Below are positions 10,931 through 23,785 of a stretch of DNA of 64,000 nucleotides, one piece after another. The notes under the pieces were generated by a model that was given only the letters and a program-made list of their open reading frames with translations, was not told the DNA's origin and did not search any database. Both the position numbers and the translations under genes were made by a program. Numbering within the stretch: the first letter of the stretch is position 1; every line of letters starts with the position of its first letter. The stretch covers positions 14,040,343-14,104,342 of the forward strand of contig NC_049991.1 of the NCBI RefSeq assembly GCF_000003815.2. Direction: 5' to 3'. Origin of the DNA: Branchiostoma floridae. Its lineage: Eukaryota > Chordata > Leptocardii > Amphioxiformes > Branchiostomatidae.

Positions 10931-13900
10931 AAATCTTTTTTATTTGTCTGTAACTACAATGGGTTTTGTGTTGTCAAGAACAGAAAGTTTCCTAAACTCT
11001 GACCTCCATGGCAGACTAGCTATGGGTCACAGGTTGTTTTCATATAATTGCTGTTTTTTGTAAATTTCTTATTTATTTCATTTTCCCACTATTATGTGAT
11101 TTCTACAGTATTGGAATAAATACCATTTGCTCCAAGCTACCTCCATCAATTTCTCTTTTTATGCAAATACTCCAGCTAAAAGTAACAGGAGCTGAAGCTG
11201 TGGCATTTTGGCGACCTTGTTGTAGCCGAGCAAATTTTGACAGAACTCTCAATGAATTTCCATGAAAAAAAAAAAACATTTTTTACGCTTTGTGTGTTTT
11301 GTGGTCTTGTTATGTTTCTACTCGTACGATTTTGCATGATATTCCCATTGTAAAGTCAAGGGTAACACCAATCCAATTCATAAAACAGTGTAGTCCAGTG
11401 AGATACTGGATTTATTATACAACTGTATGGTACAAAGGTTACAGCACACCCCCACTGCCAAAGATCTATTCAATTTGGTAGATGCTATAGTCAGCAGGGA
11501 AAAGGTTTGAGTATGGCAAAAACTTGCCAAGTAACATTCAATTGGATTTATCCATTGTTGAAGTATGATCTGTCATATCTTTTTAGGTTCTAAAGTCTTT
11601 GTAATTGTATCCATAACTCATCCAATATTGCCATAGTAAGAGAATATGAACTGGCATGTCTTATCTTATTTTAATCTTTATTGAGTTGTCACCAGCCACG
11701 GTTTTATTGCCCGTTTGTTACTTGTCATGGATTGGGATCCCATGCCAAAATGTCTACTGAAACTGTGTAAGTTTAGGTTGATATGTTTCAAATCAAAATC
11801 TTATTAGTTTGAAGAAAAATATGTTAAAGTTTGGAACTGCCCAGTGATACAAACATTCCAAGGTTGTTCGTCTTTAGATATACTCAATATTGAGTGGTTG
11901 TACTTAGGAATTGTAGGTCTGATACACTTTTCAATGTTAATACTGTGTTGTTGATTTTAAATGTCTGTCCAGTAATATTTCATTAAGCCTGGGTGAACTC
12001 AACATTTGTCACATTCAATTACTGGTGAATATTTACAGTTTAGTTCAGTTTACATTTCCACAGGTTTTGTCAACATGTACGATTGAGTGCCTGTCTTTTG
12101 TACATACTTTGTGAATAATTTACCAGCAACATCTTGTACTTGTAGCATTTATAACCCTTAAGAATCTCATTTACCCCACCAGAATGTAGCTTTTATGGCT
12201 GAAATACATTTGTGTCTTGTGTGTTCTGCATTTTGATTACATCATTTGTTAGTTGTAGCGCTTTGTTGGAATGGAACTATTTTTAGGACAAAGGTGATGA
12301 TTGACCAGTTTTGTGTAAAAGTAGTTTATTTTGTGTGAATGAATTCAACCGCAAAACAGCAAATTATGCATTATTTATCAGAACTCTCTACTGTACACAT
12401 TTACATGAATAGTTGATTTTAGCATTTAATAACAAATAAAGGTTTCATTCCTTTACATGCCTGATGTGATTTTGGATCTGTCTGTCTTGGACATTAAAAC
12501 AAAGGCCAAACTATGCATGTAATGTTGGCATTTATTTGTAGGGGGCAAATGCAAACATTAACTCTTTTTTTTTTTCAACAGGTAGTGCAGTTTTATTTGT
12601 GTCTTGTATTTTTCTTTCCTATCAATTCTCTAGTTGAATGTTATGATCTTGTTTCAGAATTGTTCACACATACCACACGTTGTGTGATCTTTCTTTTAAT
12701 CCCAAATATGTTTCATAGGTTTTTGTGACAAATTGCCTTTATGTTGCATTGTTTATCATAGTTGGTGTGGTAGGGTACACCCTGAGTGACTCAGACTTTG
12801 TTAAGTGGGAGGGAATTGTTGACTTACTGAGTAAGCTGGTAACCTCCTGGTCATTCTGTCTTCTCACCTGTGGAATTTAAAACCACCTATCTATCAAAGG
12901 TTAAGTAGACAGGGGCAAAGGGGAGGGGATCTAGATGTAAATTGTATAGAAAAATTACCTCTTTAGATCTAATGGTAAACATTTTTCTTTCTCACAAAAA
13001 TGCTAAAGCTTACTTTTTAATTTTCGACCAAGATTCAGCAATGTGAACTTTTTGCATAACAATAAACATGAGATTTTCATTTGTATGCAGTTGACTAATA
13101 ACAAATTTCTAACTAGCATACTGAATTAAACATTTGTTCCAATGCAAAACAAATTACCAGATCAATTTGATTTTATTGTCCTCTTCCTCAGAATTCAAGT
13201 GACCAAACATCAAGTTCCATCTCTAAAGCACATTATGTTTAACTTTAAGAGGAGTTTTAGCAGACATCCTTCACACTCTCCCTGGTGACACCTCCACCCA
13301 CACATATTTACCATCAGCCATATTAACAGGTCAACACAAGGTCACCTTCTAAGCTTCAAGGTCATAACTAATTTTCTTGCAGTACAGTTGATTTGGTGAT
13401 TACTTCCCTGGAGCACTTACTGTTTGATGAGGTTGGGTTAATCCTTACATGTTACCACTAAAGTAAAGGCATTGTAGAATGGAGTACAAACATGGCCCCT
13501 ACTGCAGTCAATGGTGTTCTATCATGATCTTGATAGGCTCTTACTTGTAATCTAAGATAAAAGCCTCCCAAAATACTCAATTTTTTTTGAATACCTAATT
13601 ATGTAGATTGTATCCAATGGGTATTAATTAATAATACTGTTGAAAATATATTATCTTTAAAAGATGCCATTTGCTTTTCGTCCATAAGATGGAAATTGTG
13701 ACTTAACAAGCATGTCAGCACGAAGGGTCTGAAATTAGGACCTCTGCCAAAGCTGTTACACTTGCTGAAGCTGGTTAATTGTAAATGACCTTTCCTTGGC
13801 TGGCAGTGACCTTGGCTGTTTTGTGTCTGTCCCCATCATTCCATACCCATCATGCCTCACCACCACCCCCTTCATAGTTATTATAAACCTTTCCATATTT

Positions 13901-15235
13901 GACAGTGGTGGGAGGAGGGGAAAATTCCTGTCCTATGTCTCAGACATGCTATGTTCGACCTCTTTGGCTTAAGAGTCCATTTATAACTGACAAATGCCAG
14001 ACCTTGATTTTTAAGACTTAACATTGTCCCTATTATGGTAAGAGTTTAAGCGCCTGTCTTTTTGTCCAATATCTGGAGCTATACACCATAAGTAGGTTTA
14101 TAGTTATATGATCTAGGTCTAAGATTTTAAAACTTGTAAAAGGCCCTAAAGCAAATGAAGCATTGGCGGCAGAGAAGATATAGATAGCAGTAGTTACTAG
14201 ACTATCTCCTTTGCATACACAGAGACATTGCACTAATATCAAAGGAGGATGAGCAAAGCATTAAAGATAGTGTAGACTGCTAGTGCTAACTTAAATTGTT
14301 TATTGTTTATTGTTCATTCACTCCTTTAGTTGTTAACATCTTAAATCTGAACTGTCCTGTTCGTATTATGTTCCTTCTATGTGTGTGTCGTGATAACGTT
14401 AACATTCCCTTGTAAAAGTTCAGTCGGAGTTCTCAGTATTAACCTATGTTCTTGGTTGGGATGTTTTCCATCATCATCTGAGACAGGCTGCAGCATCCAT
14501 TTACAAAGCGCAGATGCCTGTTTCCATGGCGCCGTGCTTACACAAAGGGTTCCCTGACACTTGAGAGGACGCACTAACGATGTATGGGACTCCGGGTCCA
14601 AGGCTAAGGCCACCGTTTTATTTCCCGCCTTCAGGGGCCACTCAAAAGGTCCAGCCTCCAGACGTTTCCGCGCGACTGTGAAACGTCATGGTGATACCGA
14701 CCAATCAACGCGCGAGATACGGGGTCAAATTTCTTCCATAGCAGCAGACCGTGGCGGATGCCAAATAGCGATCGATAGTAATTGCATCAAACAAGCAGTT
14801 TACATGGATAGTCTTACCACAAACAGGATTATATGTTTAATTATGAGCTAATATTATAACGTGATATCAGCTGTGACAGAATGCGTTTGAGTCCTCGGTT
14901 GACAAGAAGTTACGACTGCTTTCTTCGCGTTTAGCTGTGAGTCCCATAATGTGACAACAGATGCGGATCCATATGGGGGCCGTATGAGAAACAGCCCCGG
15001 CTTATTTACCCCAGCTGTGATAAACAGGTGTCCTGGTGAAAGACACTTGTCTTCAAAACGTGCAGGGCGTCCAGACCGAGCTTGTAGATATCGGAAGCTC
15101 ACACGCTAAGCCGTGGAAGTGTTGGTGTGAGAGACTGGAGTTCCCCATACAGGCCGGACGGGTCATCAAGCCCAGCCCAGTTCCGTGCGCAGAGGGTGTG
15201 CGCAGTGCGGCTCACCTGATCCGTAGGTACACCTG
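10931..15235. other. Intergenic region between the WDR90-like and NHERF-like genes
   Basis: About 4.3 kb of AT-rich sequence that becomes more CpG-rich after about 14500. No exon, tRNA or large repeat was recognised. Open frames here, such as those around 14561-14851, have no recognisable domain. Confidence 0.5.
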
Positions 15236-15265
15236 AAATCCACACTGGGTCGGGTCGTGTCTTTT

Positions 15266-15273
15266 ATGCAAAT
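15266..15273 (+). promoter_or_regulatory. Octamer-type motif upstream of the NHERF-like gene
   Basis: ATGCAAAT lies 156 bases before the start codon, in the GC-richer stretch that probably holds the promoter and 5' UTR. The match to the POU-factor octamer is exact, but function is only inferred and chance occurrence is possible. No TATA box was identified. Confidence 0.2.
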
Positions 15274-15428
15274 CCATTGTTTGTGACGGGCATGCGTCAC
15301 ATATTTGCGTGGAGTGTCAATACAGAACACCGTCGCCATATTCCTGTAGCAGGGGCTGGTTGTTAGTCCGCTGCCGCCGAGAAGTTTTTCCTTTTCTGTT
15401 CTTGAAGGACTGTTTTTTTGGTCGCGCA

Positions 15429-15641
15429 ATGAGCTCGCCTTTGAGCCCGCCGCGTGTGTGCGTGCTGAGCAAAGCCGGGGGCAGGGAATACGGCTTCCAC
15501 CTGCACGGAGAGAAGGGCAAGCATGGGCAGTACGTCAAGAGCGTAGACGCGGGCAGCCCCGCCGAACAGAGCGGGCTCAGACCCGACGACCGGGTCATCG
15601 AAGTCAACGGCGTCAACATCGAGCGGGAGACACATCAGCAG
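15429..15641 (+). CDS. NHERF1: NHERF-like exon 1 (start and most of PDZ1)
   Basis: It starts [18 protein letters not shown] at 15429 and ends ...ETHQQ at the donor cag|gtggtt. The exon has 71 codons and is phase 0. The strongly GC-rich coding sequence contrasts with the flanks. PDZ1 has Glu20 where vertebrate NHERF loops have the first Gly of GYGF. The frame stays open past the donor to 15707, but family homology stops at the donor and resumes in exon 2. Confidence 0.9.
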
Positions 15642-17442
15642 GTGGTTGACGCTTCCTTATCTCAGATAAACCAGTCTTTAACTCAGGTGTTAACTTTCGT
15701 GACGTGATAGTGCCCAACTGTAGGACCAGTAGAGTAACCCAAAAAGTTGACACGTAATGGCGTACGTGGTTGGCCCTGAGTAACATAAACATTACAAGTA
15801 TGTAAGCATAAAAGGGGTGGCTTTTGGAACCACATCACTCACGCTATTGCTTCACATTCCTAGGTGGTGATTCGGATCAAGGAAAACCCGATGGAAGTGA
15901 GGTTACTGGTGGTCGATCACGAGACAGACGACTACTACAAGAAGCAGGGAGTAACAGTGAAAGAGTCCATGGCTGCTGTGACCACGCCCGTTGCTGCTGA
16001 TCAAACACCTGAGCCACCTGTAGAAAATGGCGTGGACCATCCGGAACCCGCGCCGGAGCCGGCCCCCGTGGTGTCCCAGGCCCCGACCGAGGAGCCCCCC
16101 GCCCAGAGGGTAGCGGTGCCCCCCCACCTCGCCCCGCGCCTTTGCCACATTGCCAAGGGTGATTCAGGGTACGGCTTCAATCTCCATGGAGAGAAGGGAC
16201 ACAGAGGCCAGTTCATTCGCGCCATCGACGCCGGGTCTCCCGCCGAGGTAGCCGGACTCAAGGTTCAGGACAGGCTTGTTGAGGTTAGCAACCCCTCTTT
16301 TCCTGTTACAACTTTATGTTTCCATATGGACAAAATAGAGAGAGAGGAAGTCTCTCACAGTTATAATGAAGAGGAAATGAAATGCTGAAGCTGTAACACA
16401 ATATGTAGCCGCAGGCGTGTCGAGTACCAGCTGTAGTGTTTTCCGGTGACTCGCTGTTATTTTTTCTCCAACAAAAGCCTTGAAAACACATGTTACAATA
16501 TCCGCTCATGAGTTCAGAAAGTATTATCATACATCAAGTGTTAGTTTGTTGGGGACAACTTTATCATGACCCCACCCTACCCCCCTCCCCTTCGCCACCC
16601 AGGCGTATACAGGTGTCTTCCCAGGATACTGCCTGTGGACCGTATTGTATCAGATTACAGCAAGTATGTAAATGGTGTCAGGACACAAGTGTGTTAGGTG
16701 TAGTTAGGATTAGACTTAAAAGCAGAGGTGCCCGTGTGTGTTTTAAGTGGAAATGTACATGAGGGGGTGGTGTTTTTGCATTGTGTGCGTCCCTACATGA
16801 CTCGGATTACTAACATACCGAACCACTGACAAAAGCACGACCTCTCCCTTCTCACAGGTCAATGGCGAGAACATTGAATCACTCAAGCACGCCGAGGTCG
16901 TGGGCAAAATTAAGGAGGGTGGAAACGAAACAACATTGCTTGTCGTCGACAAGGAAAGCGACGCCTTCTTTCAGGAAAAGGGAGTCACCATCACGAAGGA
17001 ATATGTGGGCGGCACACCAGGGGTGAACGGAGATCCTGTAGTGGAGACCCCTCCCCCCACCCCACCCGCTGTAGAGGAGCCGGTGTCAGTCACCGAGGTG
17101 TCCTCTGCCCCTCCCGTCAACTCTCCAGTCTCCAGCCCCGACACGTCCTCTCCGGAACTCCCCCCTCCCCCAACCCCTGAGGAAACCCCCGCCCCCGTCG
17201 TCGACATCCCGCCCCCTCCCACGGAGGAACCCGAACCGATCCCCGAGCCCGTCGCCAACTCCACCCCCGAGCCTGAGCCCCAGTCCGCCCCCTCCCCCGC
17301 GAGCTCGCCCAGCGAAGACAGTGGTGTAGGAGACTTCACCATTGACCTGGCCACGGCGCGCCAGAAAGTCTTGAGCAAGAAAAAGGCCCGGCCGTCCCAA
17401 ATGAATTGGCAAAACAAGCACGAAATCTTCAATAACATGTAG
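15429..17442 (+). CDS. NHERF1: NHERF1/NHERF2-type scaffold, two PDZ domains plus ezrin-binding tail (complete)
   Basis: Join 15429-15641, 15864-16283 and 16858-17442, giving 405 residues; human NHERF1 and NHERF2 are about 340-360. PDZ1 spans about residues 9-93 and PDZ2 about 162-246. Their carboxylate loops are EYGF (20-23) and GYGF (173-176), each followed by xLHGEKG. Histidines at 69 and 222, at the start of helix alpha-B, mark class I PDZ domains. A Pro/Glu-rich linker follows PDZ2. The last 19 residues, [19 protein letters not shown], match the ERM (ezrin) FERM-binding tail, with W395 and F402 conserved. Family role: links apical transporters and receptors such as NHE3 to ezrin and actin at microvilli. 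The gene is likely a co-ortholog of both vertebrate paralogs, so the symbol is approximate. The longer linker accounts for the extra length. The first ATG of the open frame that precedes PDZ1 is used as start. Confidence 0.92.
15642..15863 (+). other. NHERF-like intron 1
   Basis: 222-bp phase 0 intron inside PDZ1, between the HQQ and VVIRI codons. No other feature is seen. Confidence 0.8.
15864..16283 (+). CDS. NHERF1: NHERF-like exon 2 (end of PDZ1, linker, start of PDZ2)
   Basis: The acceptor is cattcctag and the donor is gag|gttagc. The exon has 140 codons and is phase 0 at both ends. It opens [20 protein letters not shown], completing PDZ1, passes through a Pro/Glu/Val-rich linker, and ends with PDZ2 up to [13 protein letters not shown]2 carries a canonical [11 protein letters not shown] loop. 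The frame runs on past the donor into intron sequence without family similarity. Confidence 0.92.
16284..16857 (+). other. NHERF-like intron 2
   Basis: 574-bp phase 0 intron inside PDZ2, between LVE and VNGEN. Both PDZ domains are interrupted by a phase 0 intron close to the homologous strand/helix region (six codons apart in the alignment). This may reflect the ancestral duplication of a single PDZ unit. No other feature is seen. Confidence 0.8.
16858..17442 (+). CDS. NHERF1: NHERF-like exon 3 (end of PDZ2, proline-rich linker, ezrin-binding tail)
   Basis: The acceptor is cttctcacag. It opens [20 protein letters not shown], joining seamlessly to LVE of exon 2. A low-complexity Pro/Glu/Ser/Thr linker of about 110 residues follows, then [20 protein letters not shown] and the ERM-binding tail. 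TAG is at 17440-17442. The high C content of the linker creates long open frames on the opposite strand that are not genes. Confidence 0.92.
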   Translation, partial: VNGENIESLKHAEVVGKIKEGGNETTLLVVDKESDAFFQEKGVTITKEYVGGTPGVNGDPVVETPPPTPPAVEEPVSVTEVSSAPPVNSPVSSPDTSSPELPPPPTPEETPAPVVDIPPPPTEEPEPIPEPVANSTPEPEPQSAPSPASSPSEDSGVGDFTIDLATARQKVLSKKKARPSQMNWQNKHEIFNNM

Positions 17443-20400
17443 AGCAGGGAAAATGGCCTAGGGAAATGGAGGGACCAGCAAGTCAAGGACAGTCTTTTGG
17501 GATACAAAATGGACGGCTCCGTCGTACACAGAGGTTGGTAGTACCTATGTCAACAGCATGGTGTAAGTGTCCCAAGACAAGATCGGACATGAGCAATAGC
17601 ACAGGACCCTCCACTGTAATGTACAAATTATCTTTTTCATTTGTGTTAACAGAGAATCTATCCATAGTGTCGACATCAACGCCTCGATTAACGTTTTCGC
17701 CTCGAGCTCTTCAATCCCATTTATTTGCGCTAATAGCAAGCATATTGATTCCGATCTCGATAGGCCTTCAGATGATTAATATGTTAAAGCTTGTCTGCTT
17801 CCCATGAATAGAATTTGTGCCTGCACATTGTGATATACATATTCTATATACATATGTATCTATATATATGGTAGATGAAAACTTGTATCATATAGAGTAC
17901 GATAATTTTCATTCAATGAAACAAAGGACAATCTTTGGGCTTGGGGAGATTGTAAATAATTCTTAGCTCGTGATTATAGGAGGGTTCGGACATGAATTGA
18001 TGAAAACTTCAGGTTTCTAGTGATTGCTAGCGGTAATTTGTAATCCGAACTGTGGGGTTTTGATATGAGGGAGGGAGGGGGCGGATAGTCGGACCAACCA
18101 TAACTCATCAATATGTTGGTAGCCTTCTCAAAAATACTGTGATGTTAGGCTAGATTTTGTGTAGCCCGGTTCTGATAATTTCCTTGTAGCGGATGGTTTA
18201 ACTGTTAACTAGACTAGAGTTAACATTTTCGTGGTCTTGCGGGTGCTTCATTGGCAAACCGAAGACGTTATAGAATTAGTAAAGTAGCCGGGTGACGTGA
18301 AAATGTGTGTTGGCACCAGTATGCACCGTTTAGTTACTTAGGTAACTTCTCACCCGGTGTATGTTACATGGGTCACGTTTTCTCCCATCCGCCCAACCCG
18401 ATAAGCAAACATGTCGTCCTATCTGATGAAATGCTGTGTGTCGAATATAAGATGTATTGATAGGCGCTGTTCCCTCAGGAATGCTACAGTACTGGCAACA
18501 AGAAATAACCTGTTTCAGAAAGGTCCGGTTCGAAACGTTGAAAAAACGTCAGTTTGGGACAAAAAGGAAAGATAATGGTGATGCTAGAAGTGCTCGTAGA
18601 GGTACCAATATTTTTGAGAGATTCACAATTATATATTTTTCTAACCCTGTGGAATGGAAGCCAGGCCTGTACTGTAACGTTCGATACTGAAATATTGACT
18701 CGTTCAGAGATGAAGTAATTTCGCTGTGTAGCTGTAAAATCGCAGACCTCCGGAGACAGGCTCTGTCAGCTATACATTACCGTACTGTAACTGTCATTAT
18801 TTTCTTTTGTCTTATTTACCATGTTTGACGTAGACTGATGAGTTGTGATAAGTTGGAATTCAATACATTACCGTTCTGAAACTTTGTTAGCATGTTTCTT
18901 TCTAGCCATTCGTTAGAGCGATAAGAATAAGCTGTTACGTTAGCGATAGCGGACATAGCATGCAGAGATAATTTGCTGTTGTACAGTAAGTGACGGTAGG
19001 GTAGGACTTTGCCCTGTCCAGCCAGCCATGTAACACCTGTTTACTAAGTGGGCTAAGGTAGGCCCCTCCCAGTTGGTCAACACCGTATTCAAAGGACAAG
19101 CCGCACTCTGTACCTCTTCTATTGTTTCTTCATAACATTGTATAGATAGCGTGTGAGAATATCGCCCTCTTCACCCATTTTATATCCCTGTTTATGGGTT
19201 CAAATGGAAGGTACTTAGGAGTGATTTGGGTTCCATGAATGACGAATTAAAGTGCATTATGATTTGCATACAGTGGCTTGACCCTTTTTAGTCCCAGCTC
19301 GAATCGGTTGATCGCGCAGTGACATTGTATTGTTACAGGTGGGGTTTGTCATGCCGACTTAACGGGTGGGGTGAAACCGCTGTTACATGCACGAGCAGGC
19401 CACTTTTCTTTACACTCAGCATGCCTCGGTAACAACGGCCACAACTCACTCTCACTCAGCCCGGAGTCTTCAATACACGTCACTTCAAGACAGAGTGGTT
19501 GTGTCGTAGACGCAGAAAACATGTAGCTCATGCATTGTTATCGATCGTGTTGGAAAAGCTTTACGTTTATCGATCCAAGTAGCTTCGAAAATACTAAAAT
19601 GCACACTTTCATGTGTTTGTCAAACTACTTTGCACCATTTCATCCCATGCATAATATTTACCCCAAGTATTGACTCGTGCGCAAAACTACAAAAACTTTG
19701 AAGCGAATGCGACGTGCGCTGGTCGATAAATACAGGTGTATTTGCCAGATAATGTAAACATATGACCAAGTCCGTACGGAATCTATTCTCATCATGATCA
19801 GTTGTCTCTCATGTTTTACCCCTCCGGCGAGTCAACGTCAGAATTCCACTTAAGTCCGTTGTGTAAAGGTTTGTGCGATAAATTCAGATGTCGCCATGTA
19901 AACAGGTACTGTCTAGACTGTGCGTAAAGCGTAGCATGACTGATTGCCTTCCAAACTGTATTTCTCCTCGCGTGCAAAACAATTCCATTCCATAGTCAGC
20001 ATTATCAAAACTTGTGAAGATCTTGTATGCATTTCCACATTTGAAATGAAACCTCGAAGATGAACCAACGTAGCAACTTGCCATTGCTATTTAATTTGCT
20101 ACAAGACAATATGTATACAATGGAAAAGACGTGGTTTACTAAACAACAGCACTCTGCCATGTCCACTGACCCCTCCAAAGTTTGCACGGTCTTGAAAAGT
20201 ATTTCCCGCGCTATACCTTCCTCTGCTCCCATAACCTATAGCCCGACGTTCCCACCGACGTTTTACAAAGTCTCTTATTCTTTGTGCGTACAAAGGGCGT
20301 GTAGATTTGTAAATCTGCATTGAAACGGCAAATAGCAATGTGTGATGGAAGATATCATCGTCGATTCTAGCAAAAAGATGTAATCCAAACGTTTATATAT

Positions 20401-22600
20401 ATGCTATAATAATTATATAGATAATGGCTATTGTGATTTCAAAATACTGTATGATAAATTTGTCCCAAAGGGTTGCACGTCAACCGATTTTATTTACAGC
20501 GCCGCAATGAAAGGAGGTCGTGTTCTTTTCAATACTCGCTCTTAAGATTTGTGTCTATGTTGACGGCCCTTAAGCTTTGAAAGAAGATGTTTTTTGGAGC
20601 TTAAGGCCTGGGGAGACCTCGCACGGAAGGAGAGCGTTGTTTATTAGCCGTTCACGTGAAGGATTGTGCTGATGAGAATGCGTTAATCCGATGTGATGGG
20701 CATCCTACTGTGTTCAAATATCTTCGCACGAATGCCACAACAAAGAGACGCATGGGGGACCCAGAGTCGAGGATATAACATGTTATAACATCACGCAATC
20801 GCGATTACCAGGATTGCAATAAAAAAGGAAACTATTCAGCGATATTTACAAAAAATACCTTTAAATGGCGCTATACAGAGGCCCCCCTGCTACAATATAA
20901 GTCGCAAGTCATCCACGGTTGGTTGTAAAATGGGAATGAGAGCGAATCTGACCTTTCCTATCGGCCTTAATGCATGTTAATGTTACCTCCCATTTGTCTG
21001 TCTCTTGTTGAGGTGCTATTTCTCCGGAAAACCCTGCGCTTACTGGAAGCAATCTGTCGTGAACGGCTTTTATCGGATTTTGATAAGTCTGTACATTCTG
21101 ACAATAGTCTAGCCCGTCATCCCCACTGGGACACGGCCGACATTGTGTACCGTACATGATTTATTTTCAGCACAACTTTTAACACATTGAAGCTGCGCCA
21201 TAAATTGATTATATAGATCACGCGACGTGGCAGGATGTATAACGGAACAGCAACCCAAGCGAAACGACGCGTTATAAACCAACTTATGAACATTTATACG
21301 GGAAAGGGGGGGGGGGGGTTGAAGCATCAATCCAGATATCCCGTTATCCATTATCAGTAATTGAACAGGGCGGCCCCATCATGTGACGTGCGTGAACGCA
21401 TGGCTGAACCCATAACAATAAAAGGTTTCACTACCAGCACAATTTGTCGCAGTGTGAAGATGGCTACATTTAGCCATTATGCACCAGTCAATGCATGTCC
21501 ACTAGGGTGGTAGCAATGTTTGTCCTACGTGTCCCTGAACCCCTTACTTGACGAGGTTGAAGTGGTACCTTGTCCAATGGTTTCCTTAAGACACGCATGG
21601 AAAACACCCTTGGCTGAACCCATCGTCACTTTTTTCAACTTGGCCCTTAAAGTCAATATTTGTTATCAAATTATTCGTATTTCGCTTAAGTGCATTTTGA
21701 CAAGTACAGGGATTTCTCATAAAATGGCTGCAATAGCCAATATTTCTACGCAGTCATGTACGCACATAAACTAGAAAATACGTTAACACTCCAAATTTTA
21801 CTCATGATAGGTTCGTGATTCCTTTGGATCTGAAGATAAAGCACTGCTTGTCCAAACACGAGGGCTTTTACTCGCTTGTCAGTGATTGACGCTGCTTAAT
21901 TTGATAGCACTTCGCCAGAATGGAGAAATACATTACAACCTGACATCGTCATTCCGACAATATAATGCCAGAGGCTTTTTGCAAGCCGAGCCTGGAAACT
22001 TTACGTTCAATCTTGACACAAAGCAATTATTTCTTCAATTGTGCGCTGACAGCCCCTTGTGTCATTGCCTCCCTGCTTGGTGATGAATCTCTCACAAACG
22101 GGAGGAAAATCTGCGCACTGAGTTTAATATCCGTGACACTTTTGTGACAAAGCATATCATAACACGTCATTCGTTTGGTTGGCAACATTACGAATCTAAT
22201 TGGTCGTATAAAACACGAAGGTATACATTTACTCTAGCCTGTTATTTTTTAATACTCCTCGTTTTTCATTTTGATTGGAAGACAATACAGAAGTTGTTTT
22301 CGGTCATGGTATTTATGACTTGGCCGTTAAATGGCTGCTTATATGCAGTAAACCTCGCTCACCTCGACATAAACACTTTAACAGGCGCTGAAGAACAAAT
22401 AGCGTTGATGGACCTCTTGTAAAATTGTCACGGGTGTTATCAACAACTTGTCCGCGTACATTATACAGGCCAGTCCAGTTACTGTGCTGAAATGGCGGAA
22501 GCACTATCAGTACTTGTCTCTCCACATATCTCTCCGCTGTGTGCTAGGGGTAATAGGTCACCAAACTTCCAATATAGAAGAAGTGTTTTCTGACAGCCTC
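17443..22600. other. NHERF-like 3' UTR and following gene-free region
   Basis: About 5 kb with no recognisable exon. It contains small AT repeats near 17830-17870 and a G-run at 21303-21319. Open frames on both strands are short and without known motifs. Confidence 0.45.
19246..19251 (+). terminator. Candidate polyadenylation signal ATTAAA of the NHERF-like gene
   Basis: No AATAAA was found in the first ~1.8 kb after the stop. ATTAAA here would give a 3' UTR of about 1.8 kb. This is inference without transcript data. Confidence 0.25.
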
Positions 22601-22609
22601 GCCTCGCTG

Positions 22610-22870
22610 TAGCCTCCATAGCAGGCTCTCTGGGGCTCATAATTTTTGCTCAGAATACACTTTTGCTGGGCATTTCTTTTTGTACATTTTGTTGTGTACT
22701 AGGTCGCTAATTGCTGGCCTTTTCTGACTGCCGGCCCCGCGGAGCCTGCATGGAAACGCGGGGCCGGTAGTCAGAAAAGGCCAGCAATCAGCGACCTAGT
22801 ACAAAAAGAAATGCCCAGCAAAAGTGTGTTATGAGCAAAAAAGACCCCAGAGAGCCTGCTGTGGAGGATA
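22610..22870. mobile_element. 261-bp near-perfect foldback element
   Basis: Arms of about 120 bp pair almost completely. For example ggcatttctttttgtac and its inverse, and ctggccttttctgact and its inverse, surround a GC-rich centre at about 22732-22768. The ends are TAGCCTCC and GGAGGATA. The flanking 9-mers GCCTCGCTG and GCCTGGCCG match at 7 of 9 bases, fitting an old 9-bp target duplication. Confidence 0.75.
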
Positions 22871-23785
22871 GCCTGGCCGCCTCTTGTACCGACTTGAGTG
22901 GGTACCAAGGCACGTTTCTGTACAGTCGCTGGGATAATTACCACCCAGCCACGCGCCCCTTAACCAAACTTCCTCGCCTGTTGGTCTGAATCGTCTCAAT
23001 ACAGAACAACTCAAGATGGAATTTGGAGCTTCCCTTGGAGAGCGCTCGCTCGCAGCGCTTTTGTGAAGTGGCCTTTCACGGCACCGCTCTGCGACCTCTT
23101 GCGGCAAGTTGAGTGGCTGCGAAGGTTCATTTTTACCAGGTCACTGAAATAATTACCTTGAAGGTCACGCGTCAGATAACGAGATTTCTTCATCTTATGA
23201 CTGTTGAGTGTACTTCAAATTACACATTACTAGATGTGATTCATGTGGAGAACGTGCACTGAGACGTGTTATCTTACGCATGGCTGCTAATAACCACTGG
23301 TGGACACACTTGTGCACTTATTGTGATGACGTCGCGCACACCTGTGACAGGTGTGGTCACCTGTTGTGACCGCGCCTAACGGTGTTGATTTTTCTTCTTA
23401 TTCCTCAGAATAGCTGCTAATGGAAAGTTCTTGTCCTACTTTCTCTGATGGTGACGAATACAACACGGTCCACAACAGTGGTCGCTCTTCATAATTGACG
23501 ACTAAAGCGATATATGGGGATGAAACTATGTAAGGTACGGTAAACGCATGTCCGTACGTCGTGGCATAATCTTGAGACACTCTGAAAAGTTAGGACATTT
23601 CCGTTCGTTTTGTACAGCTAATGATAAATAACACGGACGCCTCGTCTGCCATTGTGCAAATTCCTCGTATTTTCTTCGACAACAGCCGAAGACGTGCGAA
23701 GTTACGTAGTCTAAGACACCATCATGTCGCCACTCTGACGACTCGTCAACTGCCACAGGTCGGCATCTCTTGTCCTTATACCGGT

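Noticed and set aside
16971-17507. 178-codon minus-strand open frame opposite NHERF exon 3
   Set aside because: It is the shadow of the GC-rich proline linker on the + strand; its Gly/Ser/Val runs mirror CCC codons.
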